From: Chloroflexota bacterium
Lineage (GTDB): Bacteria > Chloroflexota > Dehalococcoidia > SM23-28-2 > RBG-16-64-32
Reading direction: 5' to 3'
Assembly (NCBI GenBank): GCA_005880055.1
Contig: VBJS01000005.1
Span: 1 to 22,246, forward strand
Length of the DNA stretch: 22,246 bases
The notes below the pieces were generated by a model. The model worked only from the letters and a program-made list of their open reading frames with translations. It searched no databases and had not been told where the DNA came from. Below, in pieces: positions 6,200 to 13,150 of this stretch. Position 1 is the stretch's first letter, and the number at the start of each line of letters is the position of its first letter. The position numbers and the translations under genes are program-made.

Positions 6200-6904
6200 C
6201 TATCGACCGAGTGATGCGTCCGCAAGGCCCTGGACGCGGTCGCCGCGGACGATTATGCGGTGGCTGTAGTTACCGCCCAGGGGCCCGGAGCCGCGGATCC
6301 AGGTGCCTCCGCAGGTAATGATCGTTACGACGTCGCGGTCTGTCGGATCCATCACCTGGAGGACCTTGGGGTCGTCGTACTGGGTAGCCACGTTGCCCAC
6401 AACACGGTACGTCAGCTTCGCGCCGTTATCAAGGGTGATCTCCATGGTCTCCCCCACCTTCATCTCGCGGAGACGGTAGAAGACGCCGGCTATGGGGTTC
6501 CCGGCGGCGGTCTGCCAGTCCACGTGTCCGGAAAAGACGGCGTTGTTGGACTGGCCGGGAGGGGCCGAGAACGGATACCAGGCAACCTGGTCGGGTCGCT
6601 CCGGCACGTCGGGAAACCCGTCGGGTGTCACGCCGAGTGCAACGACAGGCGCGTCGATATTCAGGCTCGGGATCACAAACCGCACGGGGGCGGGTGCAGG
6701 CGGTCCAGGAGTCCCGGGTGTGGCCGCTCCGCTGTTCGACGCCAGGAGTTGTTCGATGTTCCCTTCGTGCGGCAGGCCCGCATCTTCACCTCGTATCCCG
6801 AGGAAGACGGCGGCGAGCCCACCGATAAGCAGAAGCGCCGAAACCGTCACGGCTGCCGCGGCGATTGCGATGCGCCGGTCGAGGTTGCGCAGGCGTTGAA
6901 GCAT
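6200..6904 (-). CDS. Class F-like sortase (membrane-anchored cysteine transpeptidase)
   Basis: Sortases cleave a sorting signal in exported proteins and attach them covalently to another amine at the cell surface. This 234-residue protein has an N-terminal signal anchor (about residues 11-36), a Pro/Ala/Gly linker (60-73) and a sortase beta-barrel starting at VRFVIPSLNIDAPV. The catalytic triad is visible: His127 in FSGHVDW, Cys198 in IITCGG and Arg216 in YSHRIIV. The compact barrel and the SGHVDW form suit the class F/actinobacterial type; the exact class is inferred. The ATG at 6904 has no Shine-Dalgarno, and a -10 box ends 8 bases before it, so the transcript may be leaderless. No substrate with a clear sorting signal is encoded in the window. 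Confidence 0.9.
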   Translation of the reverse strand: MLQRLRNLDRRIAIAAAAVTVSALLLIGGLAAVFLGIRGEDAGLPHEGNIEQLLASNSGAATPGTPGPPAPAPVRFVIPSLNIDAPVVALGVTPDGFPDVPERPDQVAWYPFSAPPGQSNNAVFSGHVDWQTAAGNPIAGVFYRLREMKVGETMEITLDNGAKLTYRVVGNVATQYDDPKVLQVMDPTDRDVVTIITCGGTWIRGSGPLGGNYSHRIIVRGDRVQGLADASLGR

Positions 6905-6912
6905 TTAAAGAT

Positions 6913-6942
6913 AGGATACCAACCGTTTTGCTGGGATTACAA
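6913..6942 (-). promoter_or_regulatory. Promoter candidate giving a leaderless sortase mRNA
   Basis: Read leftward, TTGTAA (6942-6937) and TATCCT (6918-6913) are 18 bases apart. The -10 box ends 8 bases before the ATG at 6904, so transcription would begin at or next to the start codon. Confidence 0.45.
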
Positions 6943-7086
6943 TCTGGACAGGTTTCAGAAATCTTTAGAAGTCGGCTGACTCATTTTGTGGGTAACTTTC
7001 CCTATCGTGCTGGCGTTCTATCCAATGACGGGGTAAATAGGGTAAGATACGGGACGCAACCACCTCGAGCCTAGTAGGGGGGCTTA

Positions 7087-7683
7087 ATGGGAGGACGGCC
7101 CGTGAGCCCTAGCAATAACGCTCACGGCGAGCGTCTCATGGTAGACGCCGCTCGCGCTGGTGACCAGGGCGCACTGTCAGAGCTCTACACGCTCTATTTC
7201 CCCCGGGTGTACCGTTACATACTTGCCCGCACGGGCAACTCATACGATGCCGAGGACCTGGCCGAAGAGGTCTTCATGCGTGTCCTGGAAGCTATCGAGC
7301 GCTTTCAGTGGCGCGAAGCCCCCTTCTCCGCATGGCTGTTCCGCATCGCTCACAACGCGGTGATCAGCCAGCGGCGCAAGGACGGCGCCCGCGGCCGGTC
7401 GTCACCACTTTCCGAGGGGTTACCCCTCGACGGGCAGGGCCCCGAGGAGTTGGTGGAGATGCGGCTGGCACTGTTGCAGGGGCGAGAGGCGGCCGAAAAG
7501 CTGCCTGAGGCGCAGCGACGGGTGATCGCCCTGCGCTTCGGCGCCGGGCTCTCGGTGGCAGAGACGGCTCGTGCAATGAATAAAGGCGAAGGAAACGTAA
7601 AGGTTATACAGCACAAGGCAATCGCGAAGCTGAGGGAAATAGTCCGACAGAGACCAGTGGCCCATGAGGAAGAGAAAGTTTGA
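7087..7683 (+). CDS. ECF-type RNA polymerase sigma factor
   Basis: This 198-residue protein has the two-domain layout of extracytoplasmic-function sigma factors. Region 2 spans about residues 20-97 (ALSELYTLYFPRVYRYI, then DAEDLAEEVFMRVLEAI and FSAWLFRIAHNAV). Region 4 spans about 130-188 (LPEAQRRVIALRFGAGLS, then AETARAMNKGEGNVKVIQHKA), the helix-turn-helix that reads the -35 element. Two starts are possible: ATG at 7087 with TAGGGGGG upstream, or GTG at 7102 with GGAGGA upstream. The longer form is given. The next gene, a membrane anti-sigma candidate, starts inside its last codons (20-base overlap), so the two are made together. A TAAGAT box at 7043-7048 may be the -10 element. The target regulon cannot be read from the sequence. 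Confidence 0.92.
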   Translation: MGGRPVSPSNNAHGERLMVDAARAGDQGALSELYTLYFPRVYRYILARTGNSYDAEDLAEEVFMRVLEAIERFQWREAPFSAWLFRIAHNAVISQRRKDGARGRSSPLSEGLPLDGQGPEELVEMRLALLQGREAAEKLPEAQRRVIALRFGAGLSVAETARAMNKGEGNVKVIQHKAIAKLREIVRQRPVAHEEEKV

Positions 7684-8575
7684 AGACATCCTTGAGGAGT
7701 GTGTTTCCGCGCTCCTTGAAGGAAGACGAACCCTAGAAGAAAACCTCGAGCTATATCCTGCCCTGGCGGCGCAGCTGGAGCCGCTACTGCGCACCACCGA
7801 GGCGCTTTCCGGCCGCCTACAAGAACAAGCCCCCGCGGCGACTGTTCAAGAACAGATCAGGCTCCGCTTCCTCGCCTCCGCGTCCGAACGGGCCCGCGCC
7901 CGCGCGCTTACCCGCCCGATCCGGGGCTTCGGCGGGGGCGCTGCCGGCTTCAAGCGGTGGACGCTGGTCGCATCCTGCGCGGCCGCTGCGTCGGTGGCGG
8001 CGATCGCCGGCGTTCTCGCCTTTGGAAACAGTGGCGGCGAGACGCAGCATGAGTCGACGACTTCCGCCATTGCCAGCGGCTCCCAGAAGGAGGCCTTCGT
8101 CCTTAACCTGGCCCAGGCTCGCCTGCAGCTACACGTTGTCCAGGAGAAGGCACGGCGGGGACTTGAGATTCAGTCGTCAGACATCACTGCGCTCACAGAG
8201 GCCACCAGCAAATTGACACAGACGGGCGATGCGTCGACAGATAGCATCGGCAAGAAACAGCTTCAGCCTCTGCTTCAACAGCAATACATCCTCCTGCAGC
8301 ACCTGAGCAACGACCTGTCGGAAGGAGCGGACGAACAGCTAAGCGCGGCGCTGGGTACCACGCAGTCCCTCGCTGATCAGTGGGGTATTGCGATTGCGGA
8401 GCCGACTGCTTCACCCCTCGTCGCCAGTCCCACTCCGAGATCGCCAACACCCTCACCAAGCGCTCCGGCAAGTCCGCATCCAACAGCTACGGCCAGCCCG
8501 GTTCCACAGCCTACGCCGTCCGGCTCACCGGCGCCTTCGCCCACTGCCGAGCCGACGCTTCCTCCCGTTCCTTGA
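7664..8575 (+). CDS. Membrane anti-sigma factor candidate with DUF5667-like region
   Basis: This 303-residue protein has a cytoplasmic N-terminus (1-98), one transmembrane helix (about 99-120, RWTLVASCAAAASVAAIAG) and an external part. The N-terminus holds ECVSALLEGRRTLEENLELYP and LAAQLEPLLR, a pattern that recurs in Chloroflexota proteins encoded next to sigma factors. The external part has a helical region (about 143-230: LNLAQARLQLHVVQEKARRG) compatible with DUF5667, and a Pro/Ser/Thr-rich tail (about 245-303). Single-pass topology and the 20-base overlap with the sigma gene indicate an anti-sigma factor that holds the sigma factor at the membrane. The usual zinc-binding HxxxCxxC motif is absent, so the mode of binding would differ. 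The function is inferred from context. Confidence 0.75.
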   Translation: MRKRKFEDILEECVSALLEGRRTLEENLELYPALAAQLEPLLRTTEALSGRLQEQAPAATVQEQIRLRFLASASERARARALTRPIRGFGGGAAGFKRWTLVASCAAAASVAAIAGVLAFGNSGGETQHESTTSAIASGSQKEAFVLNLAQARLQLHVVQEKARRGLEIQSSDITALTEATSKLTQTGDASTDSIGKKQLQPLLQQQYILLQHLSNDLSEGADEQLSAALGTTQSLADQWGIAIAEPTASPLVASPTPRSPTPSPSAPASPHPTATASPVPQPTPSGSPAPSPTAEPTLPPVP

Positions 8576-8590
8576 CACTGGGCCGTCTGT

Positions 8591-8620
8591 TTGACAGCTT
8601 CTCGCGGCTGTATCTAGAAT
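8591..8620 (+). promoter_or_regulatory. Strong sigma-70-type promoter for the GreA fusion gene
   Basis: TTGACA at 8591-8596 and TAGAAT at 8615-8620 are separated by 18 bases. The -10 box ends 13 bases before the ATG at 8634. The leader would therefore be only about 6 bases and carries no Shine-Dalgarno. Confidence 0.65.
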
Positions 8621-8633
8621 AAAACTCCCCACT

Positions 8634-9425
8634 ATGGCTGACGTAACGCTGTCAGAAGCCGCGGAGCGGTTTGCCCGAACACTGAAGCCGACGGCCTTGC
8701 CTGCCGCTCGTAACGAAGTCACCCGGTTCGTCGATTGGTTTGGCCGTGAGAACGCGGTGACGCAACTGCGAGGCCACGACATCGAGCTTTACGCCGAGAA
8801 GCTCGGCCCGTCCGGCCTGGAGACCAGCCGCAGGGCGGACCACGTCCGATCGTTCCTGACGTTCCTGCACAAGTACGGCCTCACCGAGACGCGATTAGCG
8901 ACACATCTCCGCTTGCGGAAGAGCGGCGCCCGGCCGGGCAAGGCCGCTGCGGCGTCATTTGAATCGCAACAGGTAGAGCTGACACAGGACGGGATTGACT
9001 CGCTGCGGGCCGAGCTGGGAAATCTCGTCGCTCAGAGACCGGCGATTCGCGAAGAGATCCGCCACGCCATGCTGGACAAAGACTTTCGCGAAAACGCGCC
9101 ACTGGACGCAGCCAAGGACAAGCAGGGTCACTTGGAGGCCCGCATCCGGGACATCGAATCGATGCTGAAGCGCGCTGTGGTGGTGGACAGCTCTGCTGAT
9201 TCCGCCCGAGTGCGCGTGGGGACCACCGTCCAGGTGACGAACCTGAAAAGCGGTGGAACAAACCGCTTCGCCATCGTTGGCCCCACGGAGGCCAACGCGG
9301 CTGACGGCCGGATATCGAGCGATTCGCCGGTGGGCAAGGCCCTGTTAAGGGGCCGAGTGGGAGATGAGGTAGAAGTTTCCGTGCCGGCCGGCGTCATGCG
9401 CTTCCGCATCGAGCAGATAGAGTAG
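8634..9425 (+). CDS. GreA-type transcript cleavage factor fused to a tyrosine-recombinase SAM-like domain
   Basis: GreA rescues backtracked RNA polymerase by stimulating cleavage of the nascent RNA. Residues 115-263 form a complete GreA/GreB unit: a coiled-coil (LTQDGIDSLRAELGNL to about 183) with the tip sequence KDFRENAPLDAAK, then the C-terminal FKBP-like domain (VRVGTTVQVTNL, ISSDSPVGKALLRGRVGDEV). The two acidic tip residues needed for cleavage are present (Asp150 and Glu153, matching the DLKEN form of E. coli). Residues 1-97 look like the N-terminal core-binding (SAM-like) domain of tyrosine recombinases: LSEAAERFARTL, TRFVDWFG, LRGHDIELYAEKL, ADHVRSFLTFLHKYG. No recombinase catalytic domain follows; a short Ala/Gly linker (98-112) joins the two parts. 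The fused domain might bind DNA or a partner. It is transcribed from its own promoter. Confidence 0.88.
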   Translation: MADVTLSEAAERFARTLKPTALPAARNEVTRFVDWFGRENAVTQLRGHDIELYAEKLGPSGLETSRRADHVRSFLTFLHKYGLTETRLATHLRLRKSGARPGKAAAASFESQQVELTQDGIDSLRAELGNLVAQRPAIREEIRHAMLDKDFRENAPLDAAKDKQGHLEARIRDIESMLKRAVVVDSSADSARVRVGTTVQVTNLKSGGTNRFAIVGPTEANAADGRISSDSPVGKALLRGRVGDEVEVSVPAGVMRFRIEQIE

Positions 9426-9458
9426 AAAAGATCGCAGAAGACAAGCATGCGATTCGCG

Positions 9459-9483
9459 CCGGTGGCGAGATAGGTGCCACCGG
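9459..9483. terminator. Hairpin between convergent genes, possible bidirectional terminator
   Basis: CCGGTGGC (9459-9466) and GCCACCGG (9476-9483) pair perfectly across a 9-base loop. There is no T-run on either side, so termination is inferred from the position between two convergent stop codons (9425 and 9501). Confidence 0.4.
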
Positions 9484-9500
9484 AGGCAGCAGGAAGGCCC

Positions 9501-10145
9501 TTAACTCGGGCGTAGCATGCGGGGGAGCAGCTCTTCGGGTCCGCTGGGCACCGTGTAGTGGTCGTTTATCTCGATCTCATCCTGCCCTGTGATATAGCGC
9601 CAAGTTCGTATGCCGACCACCGCGACATCGAAGCGGCGGCACAGACCCATCGTCTCGTCAGCCTTGCCGACGGGTACGTAAAGGTATAGCGGCGCTAACT
9701 CCGCATACGGCGCCCACTCGAACCGGGCCACAGCCTCGCGCACGGTCTCGTTTGTCTCCACCTCCGCCACAATCTTCGCGTTGTTCTCCGGGTGCTGCAC
9801 CACCACTATATCCGGGTACGCCACACTGCCGCCCGGCATCTGCACTCCCATCGTTCTGGCGGGCAGGTTCACGTAGGTCTTGTAATCGCGGTACTTCTCG
9901 GTAGGAAAGCCGAAGCGGGCCGCGACGATGTCTTTGAGAGCGCGATCGTGGATCATCTGCCGCGCCTCACTGCGCAGTGCGGCTGTCGGCGGCACATACG
10001 CCCTTGGCTGTCCCGGCGCAGGACTGGGCCCAAGAACCTGAGACAAGAGCAGTGATGCCGGCAGGCTGTCCTTCAACCTTGATGTAGCCCGAGTCACCGG
10101 GTCATCGTGGTCTTGGTTTGCCGAGGTGGTCTCTTCCACCGCCAT
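9501..10145 (-). CDS. Conserved-looking protein with possible PD-(D/E)XK-like nuclease core
   Basis: I cannot name this 214-residue protein. Its N-terminal 50 residues are polar and probably disordered. A helix with LRSEARQMIHDRALKDIVAARFGF leads into YKTYVNLPAR, then a strand pair: AYPDIVVVQHPENNAKIVAEVET. The order helix, strand, Pro-Asp (112) at a strand start, and Glu-Val-Glu (128-130) at the end of the next strand resembles the PD-(D/E)XK nuclease core, with the usual Lys replaced by Glu or Thr. A strand APLYLYVPV and CRRFDVAVVGIRTW follow, also typical of that fold. The ATG at 10145 is chosen because CCGGAGAA lies 8 bases upstream; an in-frame start at 10241 would add 32 poorly structured residues. 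It is divergent from ctaA. Activity is uncertain. Confidence 0.65.
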   Translation of the reverse strand: MAVEETTSANQDHDDPVTRATSRLKDSLPASLLLSQVLGPSPAPGQPRAYVPPTAALRSEARQMIHDRALKDIVAARFGFPTEKYRDYKTYVNLPARTMGVQMPGGSVAYPDIVVVQHPENNAKIVAEVETNETVREAVARFEWAPYAELAPLYLYVPVGKADETMGLCRRFDVAVVGIRTWRYITGQDEIEINDHYTVPSGPEELLPRMLRPS

Positions 10146-10222
10146 ATCGCAGGTTCTCCGGTCTGTCCGCGCAGTTCTGCTCAAGTATGCGGTGAGCGCG
10201 GCTGACGAGCAACAACCGTTCC

Positions 10223-10251
10223 TTGACACTGAATAGGTCATTTGTGATATT
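10223..10251 (+). promoter_or_regulatory. Sigma-70-type promoter of the heme A / cytochrome oxidase operon
   Basis: TTGACA (10223-10228) and GATATT (10246-10251) are separated by 17 bases. Transcription would start near 10258, so an in-frame start at 10251 is excluded and the ATG at 10335 is favoured, with a leader of about 77 bases. Confidence 0.6.
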
Positions 10252-10334
10252 TGGCACGAGGTACCCGTCTACCATATGCTTATCGGCTCCGCGCCCGGAT
10301 CCCGGCATGCCACGGGCGGCTCGCCTCTCCCCTG

Positions 10335-11330
10335 ATGAAAACGGCCACTGCTCTTCCCGCAAGCCGGCCAGCCCCTGCTATACGCTCGCGTGTCCGCCAG
10401 GTCGCCGATCTGCGGTACATGGCCGTCTTGACGGTCGTAGCCACTTACGTGCTTATCGTCCTGGGAGGGACGGTTCGGGCCACCGGTTCCGGGACCGCCT
10501 GCCCGGACTGGCCGCTCTGCCAGGGCCAGCTTGTGCCACCTGCGGAAACCAAGGTAATGATCGAATACTCGCACAGGCTGCTGGCCTCCGTCGTCGGGTT
10601 CCTGATCCTCGGCACCCTGTTCTGGGGCTGGCGGACCTATCGCGAGCATCGTTTGTTTACCGGGGGAGCTGTAGCGGTCGTGCTCTTGCTGGCCGGGCAA
10701 GTCATCCTCGGGGGGATTACGGTGAAGACGGAGACCGCCGCCTCAGTGGTGGCCCTGCACCTGGCCATTGCCCTCACACTGTTGACGCTGCTAATCGTGA
10801 TCGCCCTGGCGACTTTCGTTCTCGAAAGCGGACGGACCTTTCCGGCGGTCACGGGCGGTGTCGGAGGACTCGCCAGGCGTTTCTGGGCACTGCCGATATC
10901 GCTCCTGGGAGTCACTTTCGCGCTGATCATCGTCGGCGCCTTTGTCTCGCAGACGGGCGCGGGCCTGGTCTACCCGGACTGGCCTCTGTTCAACGGCAAG
11001 CTGGTCTCTGCAGGCGGGCGGCTGGCCGACCTCCATTATGCGCACCGCATGTTAGCGGCCATCGCCGGCGTGCTTGTCATCGGGTTTGCCTGGCAGATAT
11101 GGGACGAAGACCGTCGTCCGCTGTTGGTTGTTGCCACAGGGCTCGCGCTGTTGCTCTTCATCGCGCAGGCGCTGGTAGGCGCCGCGAACATCTGGTTGGA
11201 GCTGACCACATCCGTGCGCATACTCCACCTGGCGCTGGCTTCGGCCGTTTGGGCGGTGCTAGTCTTCGCTCTCGCTTACCGTCACCTGGTGCCGCCCGGG
11301 CACCTCTCGATCCCAGAGTCACATGCTTGA
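10335..11330 (+). CDS. ctaA: Heme A synthase (COX15/CtaA family)
   Basis: CtaA oxidises the C8 methyl group of heme O to a formyl group, giving heme A for the oxidase encoded just downstream. The 331-residue protein has eight predicted membrane helices in two similar halves. The first extracellular loop carries GGTVRATGSGTACPDWPLC with Cys56 and Cys62, the redox-active cysteine pair of type B/C heme A synthases. Heme-ligand histidines are visible in EYSHRLLA (His80), ALHLAIA, HYAHRMLAA and ILHLALAS. The second half repeats the pattern without cysteines (VSQTGAGLVYPDWPLFNG). The ATG at 10335 fits the promoter position, although the Shine-Dalgarno is poor. The stop overlaps the start of ctaB by 8 bases, indicating translational coupling. 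Confidence 0.95.
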   Translation: MKTATALPASRPAPAIRSRVRQVADLRYMAVLTVVATYVLIVLGGTVRATGSGTACPDWPLCQGQLVPPAETKVMIEYSHRLLASVVGFLILGTLFWGWRTYREHRLFTGGAVAVVLLLAGQVILGGITVKTETAASVVALHLAIALTLLTLLIVIALATFVLESGRTFPAVTGGVGGLARRFWALPISLLGVTFALIIVGAFVSQTGAGLVYPDWPLFNGKLVSAGGRLADLHYAHRMLAAIAGVLVIGFAWQIWDEDRRPLLVVATGLALLLFIAQALVGAANIWLELTTSVRILHLALASAVWAVLVFALAYRHLVPPGHLSIPESHA

Positions 11331-12228
11331 CGCTGTAACGGCCACGACGCGTGTTGCCCGTGATGTTCGGGCAACGGTGTGGACCTACCTACGCCTGACC
11401 AAGCCGCGCATTGTCGCGTTGCTCGTCATCACGACAATTCCGGCGATGATCATGGCGGAGGGCGGTCTTCCCTCCCTATGGCTGATGCTGGCCACTGTGG
11501 TCGGCGGCTCGGTCGTCGCCGGCGGTGCCAACGCGATGAACATGTACTTCGACCGGGACATCGATGGGCTGATGCTGCGCACGCGTGGGCGCCCGCTGCC
11601 GGCAGGGCAGGTCGAGCCGGAAAAGGCAGCGGTATTCGGGATGCTGATGGGTGCCACAGGGTTCGTCTTCCTGGACCTGGGCGTGAATCTGCTGGCCGCC
11701 TGTCTCACTCTTGGCGCCTTTGCTTTCTATGTGGTCGTGTATACGTTGTTACTGAAACGAACGACTCCGCTGAACATCGTGATCGGCGGTGCTGCCGGCG
11801 CCATGCCGCCCGTGATCGGCTGGGCAGCGGTCACGAACGAGCTTTCCGTTGCTGCGCTGATCATGTTCGCAATCGTTACGGCCTGGACTCCTCCTCACTT
11901 TTGGGCGCTTTCCATCAACTACAGCAGCGATTACAAGCGGGCGGGCGTGCCCATGCTGCCGGTGGTGTCGGGTCCGGCGGAGACGCGCAGGCAGATATTC
12001 CTTTATTCACTCGTGCTCGTTGGCATCTCGCTTTTGCTCGCGCTGTGGGGCGGTGCCGGGACCATTTACCTCGCCGCCGCGCTTGTGCTCGGCGGCGGCT
12101 TCGTTTACTACGCGGCGCGGCTCTGGCTGAGCGATTCCGCCAAGCCCGCGGCTGCGCTCTTCCGTTACTCCATCGTCTACCTGGCGCTGCTGTTCAGCGC
12201 TATCGCACTCGATGCGTTGGTGAGATGA
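11323..12228 (+). CDS. ctaB: Protoheme IX farnesyltransferase (heme O synthase)
   Basis: CtaB transfers a farnesyl group from farnesyl diphosphate to the vinyl group of heme B to make heme O, the substrate of CtaA. This 301-residue polytopic protein belongs to the UbiA prenyltransferase superfamily. The first Asp-rich motif is N-x3-D-x3-D (Asn73, Asp77, Asp81 in NMYFDRDIDG), followed by RTRGRPLPAG. The second conserved region is AWTPPHFWALSINYSSDYKR, where the prenyl diphosphate and heme bind, followed by AGVPMLPVV. The start overlaps the last codons of ctaA (ATGCTTGA), as is usual in tightly coupled operons. The length and all motifs are intact. Confidence 0.96.
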   Translation: MLDAVTATTRVARDVRATVWTYLRLTKPRIVALLVITTIPAMIMAEGGLPSLWLMLATVVGGSVVAGGANAMNMYFDRDIDGLMLRTRGRPLPAGQVEPEKAAVFGMLMGATGFVFLDLGVNLLAACLTLGAFAFYVVVYTLLLKRTTPLNIVIGGAAGAMPPVIGWAAVTNELSVAALIMFAIVTAWTPPHFWALSINYSSDYKRAGVPMLPVVSGPAETRRQIFLYSLVLVGISLLLALWGGAGTIYLAAALVLGGGFVYYAARLWLSDSAKPAAALFRYSIVYLALLFSAIALDALVR

Positions 12229-12249
12229 AGGGTGGTCTGCGTTGACTTG

Positions 12250-12288
12250 CCCCGACACGCTGGCTTTTCATATCCCCGAAGTGTGGGG
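12250..12288 (+). other. Possible hairpin in the ctaB-coxB spacer
   Basis: CCCC-G-ACAC (12250-12258) can pair with GTGTGGGG (12281-12288) with one bulged base and a 22-base loop. It would cover the only purine-rich stretch before the coxB ATG at 12295 and might influence its translation. This is weak evidence. Confidence 0.25.
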
Positions 12289-12294
12289 CGCGCG

Positions 12295-13140
12295 ATGAAG
12301 ATAACGAAGCCCACAGCCCGCAGCGCCGGACGCATTTTCGCGACACTGCTCCTGCTGGGGTTGATTGCCCTCCTCTTCTCCGCCTGCGGGACCGATACGC
12401 CGCAGAACACGTTCGCGACCAAGGGCGATGTGGCCCACGATCAGCGCACGATCTTCCTCCTTGCGATGTGGCCTGCCATAGGCGTCATGATCTTTGTGGA
12501 GGTGGGAATCGTCCTCATTCTCCTGCGGTTCCGACGGCGGCGCGCCGACGAGGTGCCCAAACAGGTGCACGGCAACACACGCCTGGAGGTCATCTGGACT
12601 GTTATTCCGGCGATCGCCCTGATCATACTGGCGGTACCGATGTTGTCTATCCTCTTCGATGTCGGCCGCTCGCCGAAAGCAGATGCTTTTACGATCAACG
12701 TTACGGGTCTCCAGTGGCAGTGGCTGTTCGAATACCCGGACGTGAAGGACGCGAACGGCAAGCCGATCACACTCGCCGGTGATCCCGGAACAGCCCCTTC
12801 CGGACACGCGAACGCTCCGCTCGTACACTTGCCGGCGGGCCGGGAGATAAAGGTGGTGCTGAAGGCGCAGGACGTCATCCACAGCTTTGCAATCCCGCGC
12901 ATTGCCGGTACGCGGGATGCCATTCCCGGGCACGAGGAGGTCTTCTGGATCGAGATCGACGAGCCGGGCACCCTACACGGACAGTGCCGCGAATTTTGCG
13001 GGTTCGGCCACGCCGGCATGACAATGACCGTGCAGGCCGACAACGATACTGATTTCCAAGCCTGGGTAAGGGAGAAGCAGCAGCCAAAGGGGACCGCCGG
13101 CACGCGCTCTGGCAGCCCGGCGCCCAGCGCTTCGCCATGA
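12295..13140 (+). CDS. coxB: Cytochrome c oxidase subunit II
   Basis: Subunit II receives electrons at the binuclear CuA centre and passes them to heme a in subunit I. This 281-residue protein starts with a signal sequence ending in LLFSAC (Cys31), a possible lipoprotein site although Phe at position -3 is unusual. Two membrane helices follow (about 53-77 and 98-122). The periplasmic cupredoxin domain begins at about 132 (INVTGLQWQWLFEYPD). All CuA ligands are present: His196 (DVIHSFAIPR), Cys231, Glu233, Cys235, His239 and Met242 (GQCREFCGFGHAGM). The C-terminus is a short Ser/Pro/Gly tail with no fused cytochrome c domain, so this is not a caa3-type subunit II. The ATG at 12295 is chosen because the earlier in-frame GTG (12232) would put 21 odd residues before the signal sequence. 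Confidence 0.95.
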   Translation: MKITKPTARSAGRIFATLLLLGLIALLFSACGTDTPQNTFATKGDVAHDQRTIFLLAMWPAIGVMIFVEVGIVLILLRFRRRRADEVPKQVHGNTRLEVIWTVIPAIALIILAVPMLSILFDVGRSPKADAFTINVTGLQWQWLFEYPDVKDANGKPITLAGDPGTAPSGHANAPLVHLPAGREIKVVLKAQDVIHSFAIPRIAGTRDAIPGHEEVFWIEIDEPGTLHGQCREFCGFGHAGMTMTVQADNDTDFQAWVREKQQPKGTAGTRSGSPAPSASP

Positions 13141-13150
13141 ACGGGAGCTG

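Noticed and set aside
6260..6979. 239-residue rightward open frame opposite the sortase gene
   Set aside because: The leftward strand encodes a complete sortase with its catalytic triad, so this frame is a shadow.
8634..8930. A tyrosine recombinase/integrase gene or mobile element at the start of the GreA fusion
   Set aside because: No catalytic domain, att site or other mobile gene is present, and the frame runs directly into GreA.
10223..11338. 371-residue frame overlapping ctaA
   Set aside because: ctaA in the other frame shows membrane helices and conserved Cys/His residues. This frame is Arg/Pro-rich and has no such features.
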